NCBI GenBank assembly: GCA_020629615.1
Contig: JAHDCZ010000008.1
Span: 1-54,331, forward strand
DNA: 54,331 bases
Direction of reading: 5' to 3'
Source: Saprospiraceae bacterium
Lineage (GTDB): Bacteria > Bacteroidota > Bacteroidia > Chitinophagales > Saprospiraceae
In this document: positions 17,364-25,189 of the stretch, piece by piece
Position numbering within the stretch: position 1 is the stretch's first letter
Layout: the number at the start of each line of letters is the position of its first letter
Program-made: the position numbers and the translations under genes
Notes under the pieces: model-generated
The model's database searches: none
Told to the model about the DNA's origin: nothing
Seen by the model: the letters and a program-made list of their open reading frames with translations, nothing else

Positions 17364-17732
17364 ATGGAAGATTGGGAATTAGATTTTGAATGGCTTAGGA
17401 TTCGTCACATCGTCAAAGATTCGATGGGGAAGGAGGACTTGCCAGATTTTCAAACCATCTTATTCTTGCTGGGTGTCCAAGAATTAGGAGAAATTAGAAA
17501 TGAATTTTCCAAAGAAGAAAAGCAGGATTTGATGCATGTTGCAGTCTGTACTCTTTTAGAAGAAGATGGTTATTTTGAATTCAAAGGAAGAGATGGAGAT
17601 GGTTGGCCACACTGGGATCAAAAAGCCAACTTTAAGATTAAAGGGGTGGATGATCAAGAACGAATGCTCAAAGAAAAAATTATTAAATACTTTAAATCTA
17701 TGGAAACCTTTAATGGTGGGTTTTCGAATTAG
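17364..17732 (+). CDS. Conserved hypothetical protein (122 aa)
   Basis: I do not recognise a named family. The product is acidic, soluble and largely helical, beginning 'MEDWELDFEWLRIRHIVKD'. A well-ordered central part (residues 30-75, 'LFLLGVQELGEIR...DLMHVAVCTLLEEDGYFE') is followed by 'GRDGDGWPHWDQ'. It has no signal peptide or membrane segment. Similar short proteins occur in Bacteroidota genomes as far as I recall, but I cannot assign a function. It precedes the first cyclophilin gene by 16 bases and follows a promoter-like box. Confidence 0.7.
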   Translation: MEDWELDFEWLRIRHIVKDSMGKEDLPDFQTILFLLGVQELGEIRNEFSKEEKQDLMHVAVCTLLEEDGYFEFKGRDGDGWPHWDQKANFKIKGVDDQERMLKEKIIKYFKSMETFNGGFSN

Positions 17733-17748
17733 TTATAAAAATTAGAAA

Positions 17749-18393
17749 ATGAAATTTGTTTACTTTTTAGGATTTGTCCTTAGTCTAAGTTTTTTGTCTT
17801 GTAATTCGAATGGAGTTACCTATGCTCAAATCGAAACGGAGTTTGGGAACATGAAAATTGAATTGTACAATTCAACACCAATTCATAAAGAGAATTTTAT
17901 CAAATTGGCAAAAGAAGGATTTTATGACGATTTATTATTTCATAGAATTATCAAGGGATTTATGGTGCAAGGTGGCGATCCTGATTCTAGAAATGCAAAG
18001 CCAGGTCAACGATTGGGTGTAGGAGGACCGGGTTATACACTTGAGGCAGAAATTGGTGCTCCTCACTTTAAAGGCACTTTGGCGGCGGCAAGGCAAGGGG
18101 ATCATGCCAATCCAGAAAAGCGATCTTCTGGTTCCCAATTTTATATCATTCACGGCGAGAAGCAAACGGACCAAATGTTGGCCAGTGCAGAGAATAGAAA
18201 GCGGATCAAGTATAATGATGCTCAGCGTAAGAGATATAAGGAGCAGGGTGGCTATCCGAGTTTGGATATGGACTATACTGTCTTCGGTGAGGTGGTCAGC
18301 GGATTGGATGTAGTGGATAAGATTGCCGCTGTTCAAAAAGATGGTTCGGATAGACCACTTAAAGATGTTAAAATGAAAGTGACTATATTATAA
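17749..18393 (+). CDS. Cyclophilin-type peptidyl-prolyl cis-trans isomerase, lipoprotein
   Basis: A 214-residue protein with a lipoprotein signal ending in the lipobox LSFLSC (Cys18), so it is anchored in an envelope membrane. The cyclophilin domain covers about 25-214 with 'FHRIIKGFMVQGGDP' containing the catalytic Arg, 'GSQFYI', and a helical insert 'ENRKRIKYNDAQRKRYKEQG' typical of Bacteroidota periplasmic cyclophilins. It catalyses proline isomerisation during folding of exported proteins. The next gene encodes a closely related paralogue eight bases downstream, indicating a tandem duplication. Confidence 0.92.
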   Translation: MKFVYFLGFVLSLSFLSCNSNGVTYAQIETEFGNMKIELYNSTPIHKENFIKLAKEGFYDDLLFHRIIKGFMVQGGDPDSRNAKPGQRLGVGGPGYTLEAEIGAPHFKGTLAAARQGDHANPEKRSSGSQFYIIHGEKQTDQMLASAENRKRIKYNDAQRKRYKEQGGYPSLDMDYTVFGEVVSGLDVVDKIAAVQKDGSDRPLKDVKMKVTIL

Positions 18394-18400
18394 GAATTGT

Positions 18401-19300
18401 ATGAAGGTTGAAATGAAGTATGTATTAGGTGTATTTTGTCTGTTGCTGTTTGCTTCTTGCGCTAAACCAATAGCCAAGTTTTCGATTGCAAGTCAAGAAA
18501 AAATGGAGGCTCCGGCATTAATTAAATTTAAAAACGAGTCAAAAAAATCGGATAAATATATTTGGGATTTTGGAGATGGTTCAACTTCTGAGGACTTCTC
18601 GCCAAATCATCAATATGTTCTTTCGGGAAAGTATATAATAAAACTTACAGCGATCAAAGGAGATAAAAAAGACATGCAGGAACAAGAAATATTTATCGAA
18701 GCCCCTGAAATTTGTTCTGTAAAAATGGAAACAAGTCTTGGTAATATCGTTATTCAATTGGATAACAGGACACCCAACCATCGTGACAATTTCATTGAGT
18801 TGGTAGAGTCAGGGTTTTATGAAGAATTGTTATTTCATCGAGTGATAAATGGTTTTATGATTCAAGGTGGTGATCCAGATTCCAAGGGAGCCAAAAAGGG
18901 AGCTCGATTGGGTAGTGGAGGCCCGGGTTATCAAGTTCCAGCTGAGTTTAATGATGATTTAGCTCATGTCAAAGGGGCCATAGCCGCGGCGCGTCAAGGA
19001 GATCGTGTAAATCCTGAAAAGCGATCATCGGGATCCCAGTTTTATATCGTTCATGGTGGTCCAGTTTCGGAAGAAACTTTGGATCGTAATGAGGCGCAAA
19101 AAGGGATTGTTTATTCTGATGAAGTACGTGCCAATTACCTTAAAAACGGAGGCACGCCATTCTTAGATGCAGGTTATACTGTTTTTGGAATGGTGACAGA
19201 AGGAATGGAAGTTATCGATGCGATAGCCAAAGTAGCGACTGATCCGGGAGACCGTCCTCTTGAAGATGTCAAAATTATCAGTGTTAAATTGATCAAGTAG
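18401..19300 (+). CDS. PKD-domain cyclophilin lipoprotein (tandem paralogue)
   Basis: 299 residues. The signal peptide ends in lipobox LFASC (Cys20). Residues about 28-100 form a PKD-like beta domain ('YIWDFGDGSTSEDFSPNHQY'), and residues about 103-299 are a cyclophilin with 'FHRVINGFMIQGGDP' and 'GSQFYIVHGG'. The PKD domain is an extracellular beta-sandwich usually serving as spacer or binding module. Compared with the preceding gene this copy gained that domain between anchor and catalytic part, perhaps to reach clients further from the membrane. Eight bases separate the two genes, and the glucokinase starts three bases after the stop. Confidence 0.92.
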   Translation: MKVEMKYVLGVFCLLLFASCAKPIAKFSIASQEKMEAPALIKFKNESKKSDKYIWDFGDGSTSEDFSPNHQYVLSGKYIIKLTAIKGDKKDMQEQEIFIEAPEICSVKMETSLGNIVIQLDNRTPNHRDNFIELVESGFYEELLFHRVINGFMIQGGDPDSKGAKKGARLGSGGPGYQVPAEFNDDLAHVKGAIAAARQGDRVNPEKRSSGSQFYIVHGGPVSEETLDRNEAQKGIVYSDEVRANYLKNGGTPFLDAGYTVFGMVTEGMEVIDAIAKVATDPGDRPLEDVKIISVKLIK

Positions 19301-19303
19301 AAG

Positions 19304-20059
19304 ATGAAGTTAGTTCTAGGAATTGATATAGGAGGAACAGGAATAAAAGGAGGGATTGTTGATTTGGAACAAGGGATCCTTGTTTCTGAAAGATTTAAGT
19401 ATAAAACACCAAAAGGAGCTTCTCCTCAAGATGTTCTAGAGCGGTGTAAAAATATTGTGGCTGATGCCGAATGGGAAGGAAAGCCAATCGGTATTGGTTT
19501 TCCAAGTACGATCCACAATGGGATATGCATGATTGCGACTAATATTTCTGAAGAGTGGATAGGAATGGACATGATCGAATTCTTTAAAACGGGATTGAAT
19601 ACTGATGTTGTGGTCTTAAATGACGCGGATGCAGCAGGTTTATCTGAGGCTAAATATGGAAATGGCAGAGGTGTAGAAGGTTTAATGATGTTGCTTACCT
19701 TAGGAACAGGTGTTGGTTCTGGTTTGTTTCTTGGTGGTGAACTGATTCCAAACACTGAATTGGGATTGATGAAGTATAAGAAATCTATTGTGGAACAATA
19801 TGTGAGCAATCGTAGACGTGAAACCGAAGATCTTTCCTGGAAAGAATGGGGTACTGAGTTGAACAAAGTGCTCAAACTCTATAAGAGAATTTTTAGTCCT
19901 GAATTAATATTATTGAGTGGTGGTGTAAGTAAGAAATTTGAAAAATATGCCGAATTTCTAGACCAAGATGTTGAGATCATCCCTGCCTTATTGCAAAATA
20001 ATGCGGGTATAGTCGGTGCCGCCTCTTATTATGTTGAAAGCAGAAAAAAAGGTGCCTGA
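19304..20059 (+). CDS. ppgK: Polyphosphate glucokinase (ROK family)
   Basis: A 251-residue cytoplasmic kinase. The phosphate-binding 'GIDIGGTGIKGG' motif is at residues 5-16. 'VLNDADAAGLSEA' holds the catalytic Asp, and 'LTLGTGVGSGLF' follows. The 'PNTELG' and 'RRETEDLSWKEWG' segments distinguish polyphosphate-dependent enzymes from ordinary ROK kinases. The zinc-binding cysteine motif of ROK glucokinases is absent, as expected for this branch. It phosphorylates glucose using polyphosphate (and often ATP). It closes a tight operon with the two cyclophilins and is followed by a hairpin terminator. Confidence 0.88.
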   Translation: MKLVLGIDIGGTGIKGGIVDLEQGILVSERFKYKTPKGASPQDVLERCKNIVADAEWEGKPIGIGFPSTIHNGICMIATNISEEWIGMDMIEFFKTGLNTDVVVLNDADAAGLSEAKYGNGRGVEGLMMLLTLGTGVGSGLFLGGELIPNTELGLMKYKKSIVEQYVSNRRRETEDLSWKEWGTELNKVLKLYKRIFSPELILLSGGVSKKFEKYAEFLDQDVEIIPALLQNNAGIVGAASYYVESRKKGA

Positions 20060-20077
20060 AAATCATCAAGCACCTTT
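20048..20077 (+). terminator. Hairpin overlapping the ppgK stop region
   Basis: AAAGGTGC at 20048-20055 pairs with GCACCTTT at 20070-20077, with a 14-base loop. It overlaps the last codons of the glucokinase gene and lies between two convergent genes, so it could stop transcription from both sides. The T-run on the plus side is short. Confidence 0.55.
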
Positions 20078-20110
20078 GAGTTTTGGTTATTAAACTAGGA
20101 CGAATCCTAA

Positions 20111-21523
20111 TTATTCTTCAGTATCTTCTCCAAAATATTTTATCATTCCGCTAATTACCTTATCCACCTGAAACTCAGGATGAATAGCGAATAGAATTTC
20201 ATGGCTCGCAAAATCTTCGATGAAAGCTTCTTCTAAAATGGTGTAAGCTTCCTCTTTTTGATCCAACAATAACAAAACCGAAGCTCTGCAATAAAGTAAA
20301 TCTGCTCCGAATGTAAACTCTTCGGCATTATCTAATACTTCTGTTGCAGCTTCAAGTTTATGATTCTTGATTAGGAACATCGCATATTCTCTCCAGTAAA
20401 TGGATTCTTCAACGCCATTCAAGGTTGCTTTGTGGAAATAAAAGATTGATTTTTCAAAATTTTCTATCTCGACGTATGCCTTGGCCAAGCCTAAGAAAAA
20501 CTCCTCTCGTCTATCTTCTATTGAAATAGCCTTATGATAAGCGTTGATCGCTGTATACCAGCTCTTTTCGTTGGCATAACATTTTGCCAAATGAAAATAT
20601 AATTCTTCATTATATGGATCGAGCTTTAAAGCTTTGTATAAATTGTATTTGGCATCTTTGGTATTATTCAAATACAATTGACATTCTGCGATTTGAATTA
20701 AGTTTTCACCGTCTTCACCAAATTGTTTTACCAGTTCTTGATAGCAATCTAAAGCCTTTCCGTATTGTTTAATTTGGAAGGCATAATCAGCACAATCCAA
20801 GTAACCACTTTCAAAGTTCTTATTAATCAAAAATGAATACTCCAAACAGATGATCGCTTCTTCATACTCCCCAGTACTACCATAGGCATGACCTAGGTTA
20901 TACCACGCTAAATAGTTATAAGGATTTTCATCCAATAATTCTTTGTGGAAAATTATACTTTCAGAATAAGAGCGACACAATTCTACACTTAGTAACATTC
21001 TTTCCAATCCTTCAGTATTGGTGGAATCAAGTTGAAGTAATTTTTTAAGGGTATTGAACATTAAGTCATACTCTTTTAAAAACTCGAAAACATAGGATTC
21101 GCAGAGCAGGATTTCAACAAAGTCGGTATTGACAGAAAGGTTTTTTAATTCACTCAAAATTTGAGTGGCTTCCGTCGTTTCTCCAGACATCGCAAGTATC
21201 TTGGCACGTAAGATTTTTATTTCGTTTTCAAAAGGTGCTACGATTTCTGCTTTATCGAGTAATTCATGGGCATTCTTAAAATCACCCATTCGAATTAGGA
21301 TTCTAGACTTGATAATAAAAAATTCGGAACGATAGCTGTACTGGTCCAATGCTAGATCAGTGACATCTAAGGCTTTTTCTAAGTCATTTTCTGCTTCATA
21401 ATAATCTATGAGCTGATTATATGACTTTTCCTCAAAATACTTTAAGCTACCTTTTTCTAAATCATTCTCGAACTCAGAGACAAGCGATAAAAGCTTGCGA
21501 TCTTTTTTCGTTTTGTGTTCCAT
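20111..21523 (-). CDS. Tetratricopeptide repeat protein
   Basis: A 470-residue soluble protein made almost entirely of TPR helices, about twelve units from residue 30 onward (for example 'ALDCYQELVKQFG' and 'AINAYHKAISIEDRREEF'). It has no signal peptide. The acidic C-terminus ends in 'GEDTEE'. TPR arrays serve as protein-binding scaffolds; nothing in the sequence names the partner. It is convergent with the glucokinase gene and lies alone, separated from the sigma-factor operon by a strong terminator and 340 bases of AT-rich DNA. Similar proteins are widespread in Bacteroidota, but no specific role is known to me. Confidence 0.85.
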   Translation of the reverse strand: MEHKTKKDRKLLSLVSEFENDLEKGSLKYFEEKSYNQLIDYYEAENDLEKALDVTDLALDQYSYRSEFFIIKSRILIRMGDFKNAHELLDKAEIVAPFENEIKILRAKILAMSGETTEATQILSELKNLSVNTDFVEILLCESYVFEFLKEYDLMFNTLKKLLQLDSTNTEGLERMLLSVELCRSYSESIIFHKELLDENPYNYLAWYNLGHAYGSTGEYEEAIICLEYSFLINKNFESGYLDCADYAFQIKQYGKALDCYQELVKQFGEDGENLIQIAECQLYLNNTKDAKYNLYKALKLDPYNEELYFHLAKCYANEKSWYTAINAYHKAISIEDRREEFFLGLAKAYVEIENFEKSIFYFHKATLNGVEESIYWREYAMFLIKNHKLEAATEVLDNAEEFTFGADLLYCRASVLLLLDQKEEAYTILEEAFIEDFASHEILFAIHPEFQVDKVISGMIKYFGEDTEE

Positions 21524-21864
21524 CAGGTTGATTTACTGTTCGGGGATCAAAATCGAGGTAAATATAAATAAAAAACAAGCAAAGAATTCGTCAGAATCTC
21601 AATTATTTTTCCACAATTTGTAGTTATTATATTTTATTATAATCTGTACAAAGAACAGATATACAGATTTATACACATATAAAAATACCGTATGTGTCAA
21701 TAAGTGCTTAGTTTACAATTTGTAATACATGATGTCTTAATTATAGGTGTAAATATTTGATATGATTTACTATGGTTTATGTGTATACGATTGGATCGAA
21801 ATAAAAAAAGAGAGTATCTGTTACAATACTCTCTTTTTTTGATTTTTTATTCTAGAAATTAGGA
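21524..21864. other. 341-base AT-rich intergenic region with one strong hairpin
   Basis: No convincing ORF or RNA gene. The stretch upstream of the TPR gene is very AT-rich, with runs such as TTATTATATTTTATTATAAT and several short TACA/TGTA palindromic steps. Its right end contains the bidirectional terminator at 21803-21840. A promoter for the TPR gene should be here, but no clear TAnnTTTG box was found on the minus strand. Confidence 0.5.
21803..21840 (-). terminator. Strong bidirectional Rho-independent terminator
   Basis: A perfect 15-base-pair stem: AAAAAAAGAGAGTAT (21803-21817) and ATACTCTCTTTTTTT (21826-21840), with an eight-base loop. The A- and T-runs at either end work as a T-tract in both directions. 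It lies 24 bases downstream of the stop of the sensor gene at 21865 and terminates the sigma-factor operon. Confidence 0.85.
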
Positions 21865-22332
21865 TCAATTCCTCTTTTCAGCTTTCATCATTCTTTTCTT
21901 TCGGCTTTTTCCCAACTTATTCAGCATTTCGCGTTTGAATCGATGTTCAAGTCGATAGAGTTTGGCAACTTTTTGAACAGGCAATACATTTTTTAGTTTT
22001 GAAATATACTTCTCCTTGATATCGATATGTTGCCTCTCAATTTTAATCATATTCTCTAATTCGGCGGAAGCCTCAGCATCAGACAAGACCACATCACGAT
22101 CTTTTCTTCTATCCTTTTTAAGGGTTTCCATTTCTTTATAGTATTGGTTATAAACAGGCCAAAAATTTTGAGCCTCTTCAGAAGACAAATCTAGTTCTTG
22201 GGTAAAGAAAGCTATTTTTTGCGCCTCCATCCTTGCTTTCATTTTATTTCGATTCTTGCCTTCAGGTTTATCTTGAGCATTCAAAGAAAGCATAAAACAA
22301 CTGATAAAAAATACGACACTAATTAATCTCAT
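21865..22332 (-). CDS. Spy/LTxxQ-like periplasmic protein, 'sensor of ECF-type sigma factor' family
   Basis: 155 residues with a signal peptide ('VVFFISCFMLSLNAQ'). The mature part is helical and very basic. It contains the family pattern 'FFTQELDLSSEEAQNFWPVYNQY' (residues about 42-65), which in Bacteroidota genomes is often annotated as a sensor of an ECF sigma factor and resembles Spy/CpxP chaperones. It is the third gene of the operon with the sigma factor and a membrane regulator, nine bases after the latter. The context supports a role in sensing envelope stress; this is inference, as no motif shows ligand or partner. One near-copy (12/13) of TTCGGCGAAAGCC occurs inside it at 22060-22072. 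Confidence 0.8.
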   Translation of the reverse strand: MRLISVVFFISCFMLSLNAQDKPEGKNRNKMKARMEAQKIAFFTQELDLSSEEAQNFWPVYNQYYKEMETLKKDRRKDRDVVLSDAEASAELENMIKIERQHIDIKEKYISKLKNVLPVQKVAKLYRLEHRFKREMLNKLGKSRKKRMMKAEKRN

Positions 22333-22340
22333 AATTCAAT

Positions 22341-22823
22341 TTATAAAAGTGATTCCAGTTCATCGTCATCCATTTCATCAATGAACTGATTAATAATAAA
22401 TTCTTCTTCAATTTCTAAATCATCCGATAAAAGGTCTTCTTCTTCAAAAAGATCCAGTAATTCTTCCATTTCATAACTTTCGTAATTGTCAAGAACGTAA
22501 GCCCAAGTATCGTCGGGACTAACACTTTCCATTTCACTCGGTTGGAAATAGAGTAATAGGGCAATACTTGCAGCAATAGAACTAATTATCGGCCACAGAA
22601 ATTTAGTTTTTGATTTTCTCGGGTTGAGATCTAATTGATCAATTACTTTTGATGGCAATTCTTCAAAATAACCAGAAGGAACTTTGTCAAATTGCATGTC
22701 AGTCGAAAATGGGTACTCCAAATTTTCGAAGTAGGTTTCAGGAACCTTAAAAGGGTTCTTTGATTTCAAATTCATCAAAAGAGGACAGTCCATCAATTCA
22801 TCTTGGAATTCCTTATTCATCAA
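22341..22823 (-). CDS. Single-pass membrane protein, probable anti-sigma factor
   Basis: 160 residues. The N-terminal cytoplasmic part (1-72) carries two short similar units ('NPFKVPETYFENL' and 'DKVPSGYFEELP'), then one membrane helix at about 74-92 ('FLWPIISSIAASIALLLYF') and a strongly acidic periplasmic tail. The start overlaps the sigma factor gene by 11 bases. Size, topology and position fit an anti-sigma factor of the type often found behind ECF sigma genes in Bacteroidota, although no zinc-binding ZAS motif is visible. Anti-sigma activity is inferred from context. Confidence 0.75.
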   Translation of the reverse strand: MMNKEFQDELMDCPLLMNLKSKNPFKVPETYFENLEYPFSTDMQFDKVPSGYFEELPSKVIDQLDLNPRKSKTKFLWPIISSIAASIALLLYFQPSEMESVSPDDTWAYVLDNYESYEMEELLDLFEEEDLLSDDLEIEEEFIINQFIDEMDDDELESLL

Positions 22824-23370
22824 TATTTGTTTTTAAATAGTCTTCAATTTTTTTAATCGCATGGTGATAAGATGCTTTTAAGCCTCCCTCTGAAGTACCT
22901 ATACTCTCAGAGATATCGGCATAAGTCATTTCATCATAGTATCTCATTTGAAAAACCAATCTTTGCTTTTCTGGTAAAAGATCAATGGCTTTCTGTAATA
23001 GAATATTTACCTTGGAATGATCAAAAAATTCATCCGCTTTTAATCGCTCTTCCAAATTGTTTTCTTCATTCTCCATTGAGAAAGATTGTTGCTTTTTCCT
23101 TTTACTCAACCAGGTCAGAGATTCATTCGTTGCAATGCGATACATCCACGTATAAAGCTTTGATTTTCCCTCAAACTTTGATAAGCTACGAAAGACTTTT
23201 ATCATAGTATTCTGTAATACATCGTCCGCATCCTCATGGTGAATGACCAATCTTCTAATGTGCCAATACAATCTTTCTTGGTATTTCTCCATTAGCATTC
23301 TGAAACCAGCTTCTTGTTTGCCGTCTTTCAGAATGATATCCAAAATAAGTGCGTCGCTTAATCTTTCCAT
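22813..23370 (-). CDS. ECF-type RNA polymerase sigma factor
   Basis: A 185-residue sigma-70 family protein with only regions 2 and 4. Region 2 spans about 25-95 ('EDADDVLQNTMIKVFRSLSKF', 'LYTWMYRIATNESL'). Region 4 spans about 118-175 ('LPEKQRLVFQMRYYDEMTY', 'ISESIGTSEGGLKASYH' as the helix-turn-helix). It directs RNA polymerase to a specific regulon. It leads a three-gene operon with a membrane regulator (11-base overlap) and a Spy-like exported protein, and is divergent from the acyltransferase gene. The signal is probably an envelope condition; the regulon cannot be read from this window. Confidence 0.93.
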   Translation of the reverse strand: MERLSDALILDIILKDGKQEAGFRMLMEKYQERLYWHIRRLVIHHEDADDVLQNTMIKVFRSLSKFEGKSKLYTWMYRIATNESLTWLSKRKKQQSFSMENEENNLEERLKADEFFDHSKVNILLQKAIDLLPEKQRLVFQMRYYDEMTYADISESIGTSEGGLKASYHHAIKKIEDYLKTNIDE

Positions 23371-23455
23371 TGCATCAACTTACCGTTTTGACTTTCAAAA
23401 ATGAAAAAGGTTTAATTGTATTTCAAATTTTATATTTACAAAGAACAAAGTATTT

Positions 23456-24004
23456 ATGTTAAAGCTTCTGGGAAAATTGATCTTAAAATGTTGGGGGTTT
23501 ACTGTTGACGGTAATTTTCCAAATTCATTAAAGAAAACTTTAGTGATTGTAATGCCTCATACCTCTAATTGGGATTTTGTGATCGGCGCTTGTGTCAAGT
23601 ATGCTTATAATGTTAAGGCAAATTTTATCGGTAAAAAGGTCTTGTTTAACTTCCCGCAGGGTATTCTTTTTAGATATTTAGGGGGCGCACCGATTGATCG
23701 TTCGAGTTCAAAAAATCAAGTGCAACAAATTGTTGATGTTTTTAATGATCGAGAAGAATTTGTTTTGGCATTAGCCCCTGAAGGTACGCGCTATAAAAAA
23801 GAAAACATTCGTACGGGTTTTTATCATATTGCCCATTTGGCCAAAGTACCTATTATTATGATGCGAATGGATTATAAATTACGAGAAATAAAATTTTCAG
23901 AACCTTTTAGGACAAGTGGAGATATGCAGGCAGATTTTGTCAAAATAAAAAACTTTTTTCATGGGGCAGTAGGGTACCATCCTGATCAAGCTTTTGAGTT
24001 TTAA
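23456..24004 (+). CDS. PlsC-like 1-acyl-sn-glycerol-3-phosphate acyltransferase
   Basis: A 182-residue acyltransferase with the catalytic HTSNWD (Hx4D, about residues 35-40), a glycerophosphate-binding 'GGAPIDRS' near 76-83 and 'APEGTR' near 107-112. It has no long membrane domain and is shorter than typical PlsC, resembling the compact PlsC-like proteins of Bacteroidota. It probably acylates lysophosphatidate or a related acceptor in lipid synthesis. A TATATTTA sequence at 23431-23438, one base from the -7 consensus, may be its promoter. It is monocistronic, with 273 bases to the next gene. Confidence 0.85.
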   Translation: MLKLLGKLILKCWGFTVDGNFPNSLKKTLVIVMPHTSNWDFVIGACVKYAYNVKANFIGKKVLFNFPQGILFRYLGGAPIDRSSSKNQVQQIVDVFNDREEFVLALAPEGTRYKKENIRTGFYHIAHLAKVPIIMMRMDYKLREIKFSEPFRTSGDMQADFVKIKNFFHGAVGYHPDQAFEF

Positions 24005-24157
24005 GTCGTTAAAGGGACAAGTCTTTTATGCTTTCATCCTAGTATTCAACAAACTATTTATTAATTTCAACAACTTTAAACCCAGATTATTCATTAGAAC
24101 TTCGTTAAGAGACTTGAAAGGCCAATAAAATATGAAGTTTTGGAGCTGAGGCATAGT

Positions 24158-24170
24158 CACCATTATGGTG
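24158..24170. repeat. Short intergenic palindrome CACCAT-T-ATGGTG
   Basis: A perfect 13-base inverted repeat about 108 bases upstream of the secreted protein gene at 24278. It could be an operator half-site pair or chance; no second copy was found in the window. Confidence 0.3.
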
Positions 24171-24277
24171 AGGTGAGAAAACTTAATGAAATGGTATATT
24201 TTGCAGGCATTTCTGGTCGGAATAGATTTTCTAATGAATAAACCGGGTTAAATCCTTTCTTTAAACCAAATTTTATT

Positions 24278-25111
24278 ATGAGGAAAAACTTTACACTTTA
24301 TGCTTTTTTTATTTGCTTCTTAAGTCTCGCTTTAATGAGTAATTCTGGAGGTCGAGCAAATGCTTCGTCTTCTAGTCCAGGAGCAACTGGTGCGCCTGGT
24401 GACGGTAACAATACCTGTGGATCAGCAGGTTGTCATAGTCAAGGGGCTTTTACAGTTTCACAATTGATCGAATTGATTAATAGTGATGGTGAAGTCGTGG
24501 ATGAATATTTACCAAATGCTGAATATACAGTCAGAGTTACCAATACTTCTGACGGGAATCCAGCGGGTTATGGATTTCAAATGCTTAGTTTATTAGATAA
24601 TGATGATTCAGTTTATAATGCCTGGTCAAATGCTGGTTCCGGTGTAGGCATCGTTGATGTTGGAGGAAAAAGTTATGCGGAACATACAAGTACTTCGAGT
24701 AGCGGTGTATTTGAAGTCATGTGGACTGCGCCTGCAAAAGACTCTGGTCCTGTCGTTTTCTATACAGGTGGAAATGCGGTTAATGGGAATGGAAGTCCTG
24801 CAGGTGATGGATCAGTAACAACAGATTTAAAAGTGGAGGAAGGAGTTGAGACTTCTACAATCGATCTTATTTTTTCGGAAGTAGAAATTTTTCCAAATCC
24901 AACCAATAGTATTACTCAAATCAAATCAGAGGAGTTAATGGACGGTGTAATCACAGTTTCTAATTTACTGGGAAAAACTGTGATCAAATCCGCAATTAAA
25001 TCCGAACAAATGGAAATAAATTTGGAAGCTTATCAATCTGGCGTTTACCTATTAAATTTCCGTTCGAATAATGGTCTCGGGGGATTTACTAGGCGATTGG
25101 TTAAAAAATAA
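24278..25111 (+). CDS. Secreted choice-of-anchor V/Reeler-like protein with T9SS sorting domain
   Basis: 277 residues with a signal peptide (residues 1-29). A Ser/Gly-rich segment contains 'CGSAGCHSQG' (about 47-56), a C-x4-CH version of the c-heme motif seen in this group. A beta-sandwich follows (about 60-190, 'YTVRVTNTSDGNPAGYGFQM' start and 'VMWTAPAKDSGPVVFYTGG' end) as in Reeler/choice-of-anchor V domains. The last 80 residues, from 'VEIFPNPT', are a T9SS type A sorting domain ending 'RRLVKK'. It is exported to the surface or medium. Whether the atypical C-x4-CH binds heme is uncertain. Confidence 0.8.
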   Translation: MRKNFTLYAFFICFLSLALMSNSGGRANASSSSPGATGAPGDGNNTCGSAGCHSQGAFTVSQLIELINSDGEVVDEYLPNAEYTVRVTNTSDGNPAGYGFQMLSLLDNDDSVYNAWSNAGSGVGIVDVGGKSYAEHTSTSSSGVFEVMWTAPAKDSGPVVFYTGGNAVNGNGSPAGDGSVTTDLKVEEGVETSTIDLIFSEVEIFPNPTNSITQIKSEELMDGVITVSNLLGKTVIKSAIKSEQMEINLEAYQSGVYLLNFRSNNGLGGFTRRLVKK

Positions 25112-25126
25112 ATTAAGAATTTTAAT

Positions 25127-25167
25127 AAAAAGGAGGATGTTTCCAAGGAGGAGGCATCCTCTTTTTT
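25127..25167 (+). terminator. Rho-independent terminator after the T9SS protein gene
   Basis: AAAAAGGAGGATG (25127-25139) pairs with CATCCTCTTTTTT (25155-25167), 13 pairs with one G-T wobble and a 15-base loop, followed by A. It separates the exported protein gene from ligA. The arm ends give a T-run in the plus direction. Confidence 0.75.
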
Positions 25168-25189
25168 AATTTAGTGAAAATTAATTTTT

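Noticed and set aside
17935-18336. 133-codon minus-strand frame inside the first cyclophilin gene
   Set aside because: It is a shadow of a strongly conserved cyclophilin gene and shows no recognisable motif.
19426-19875. 149-codon minus-strand frame inside ppgK
   Set aside because: It is an antisense shadow; the glucokinase motifs are on the plus strand and the antisense product is Pro/Ser-rich without domain features.
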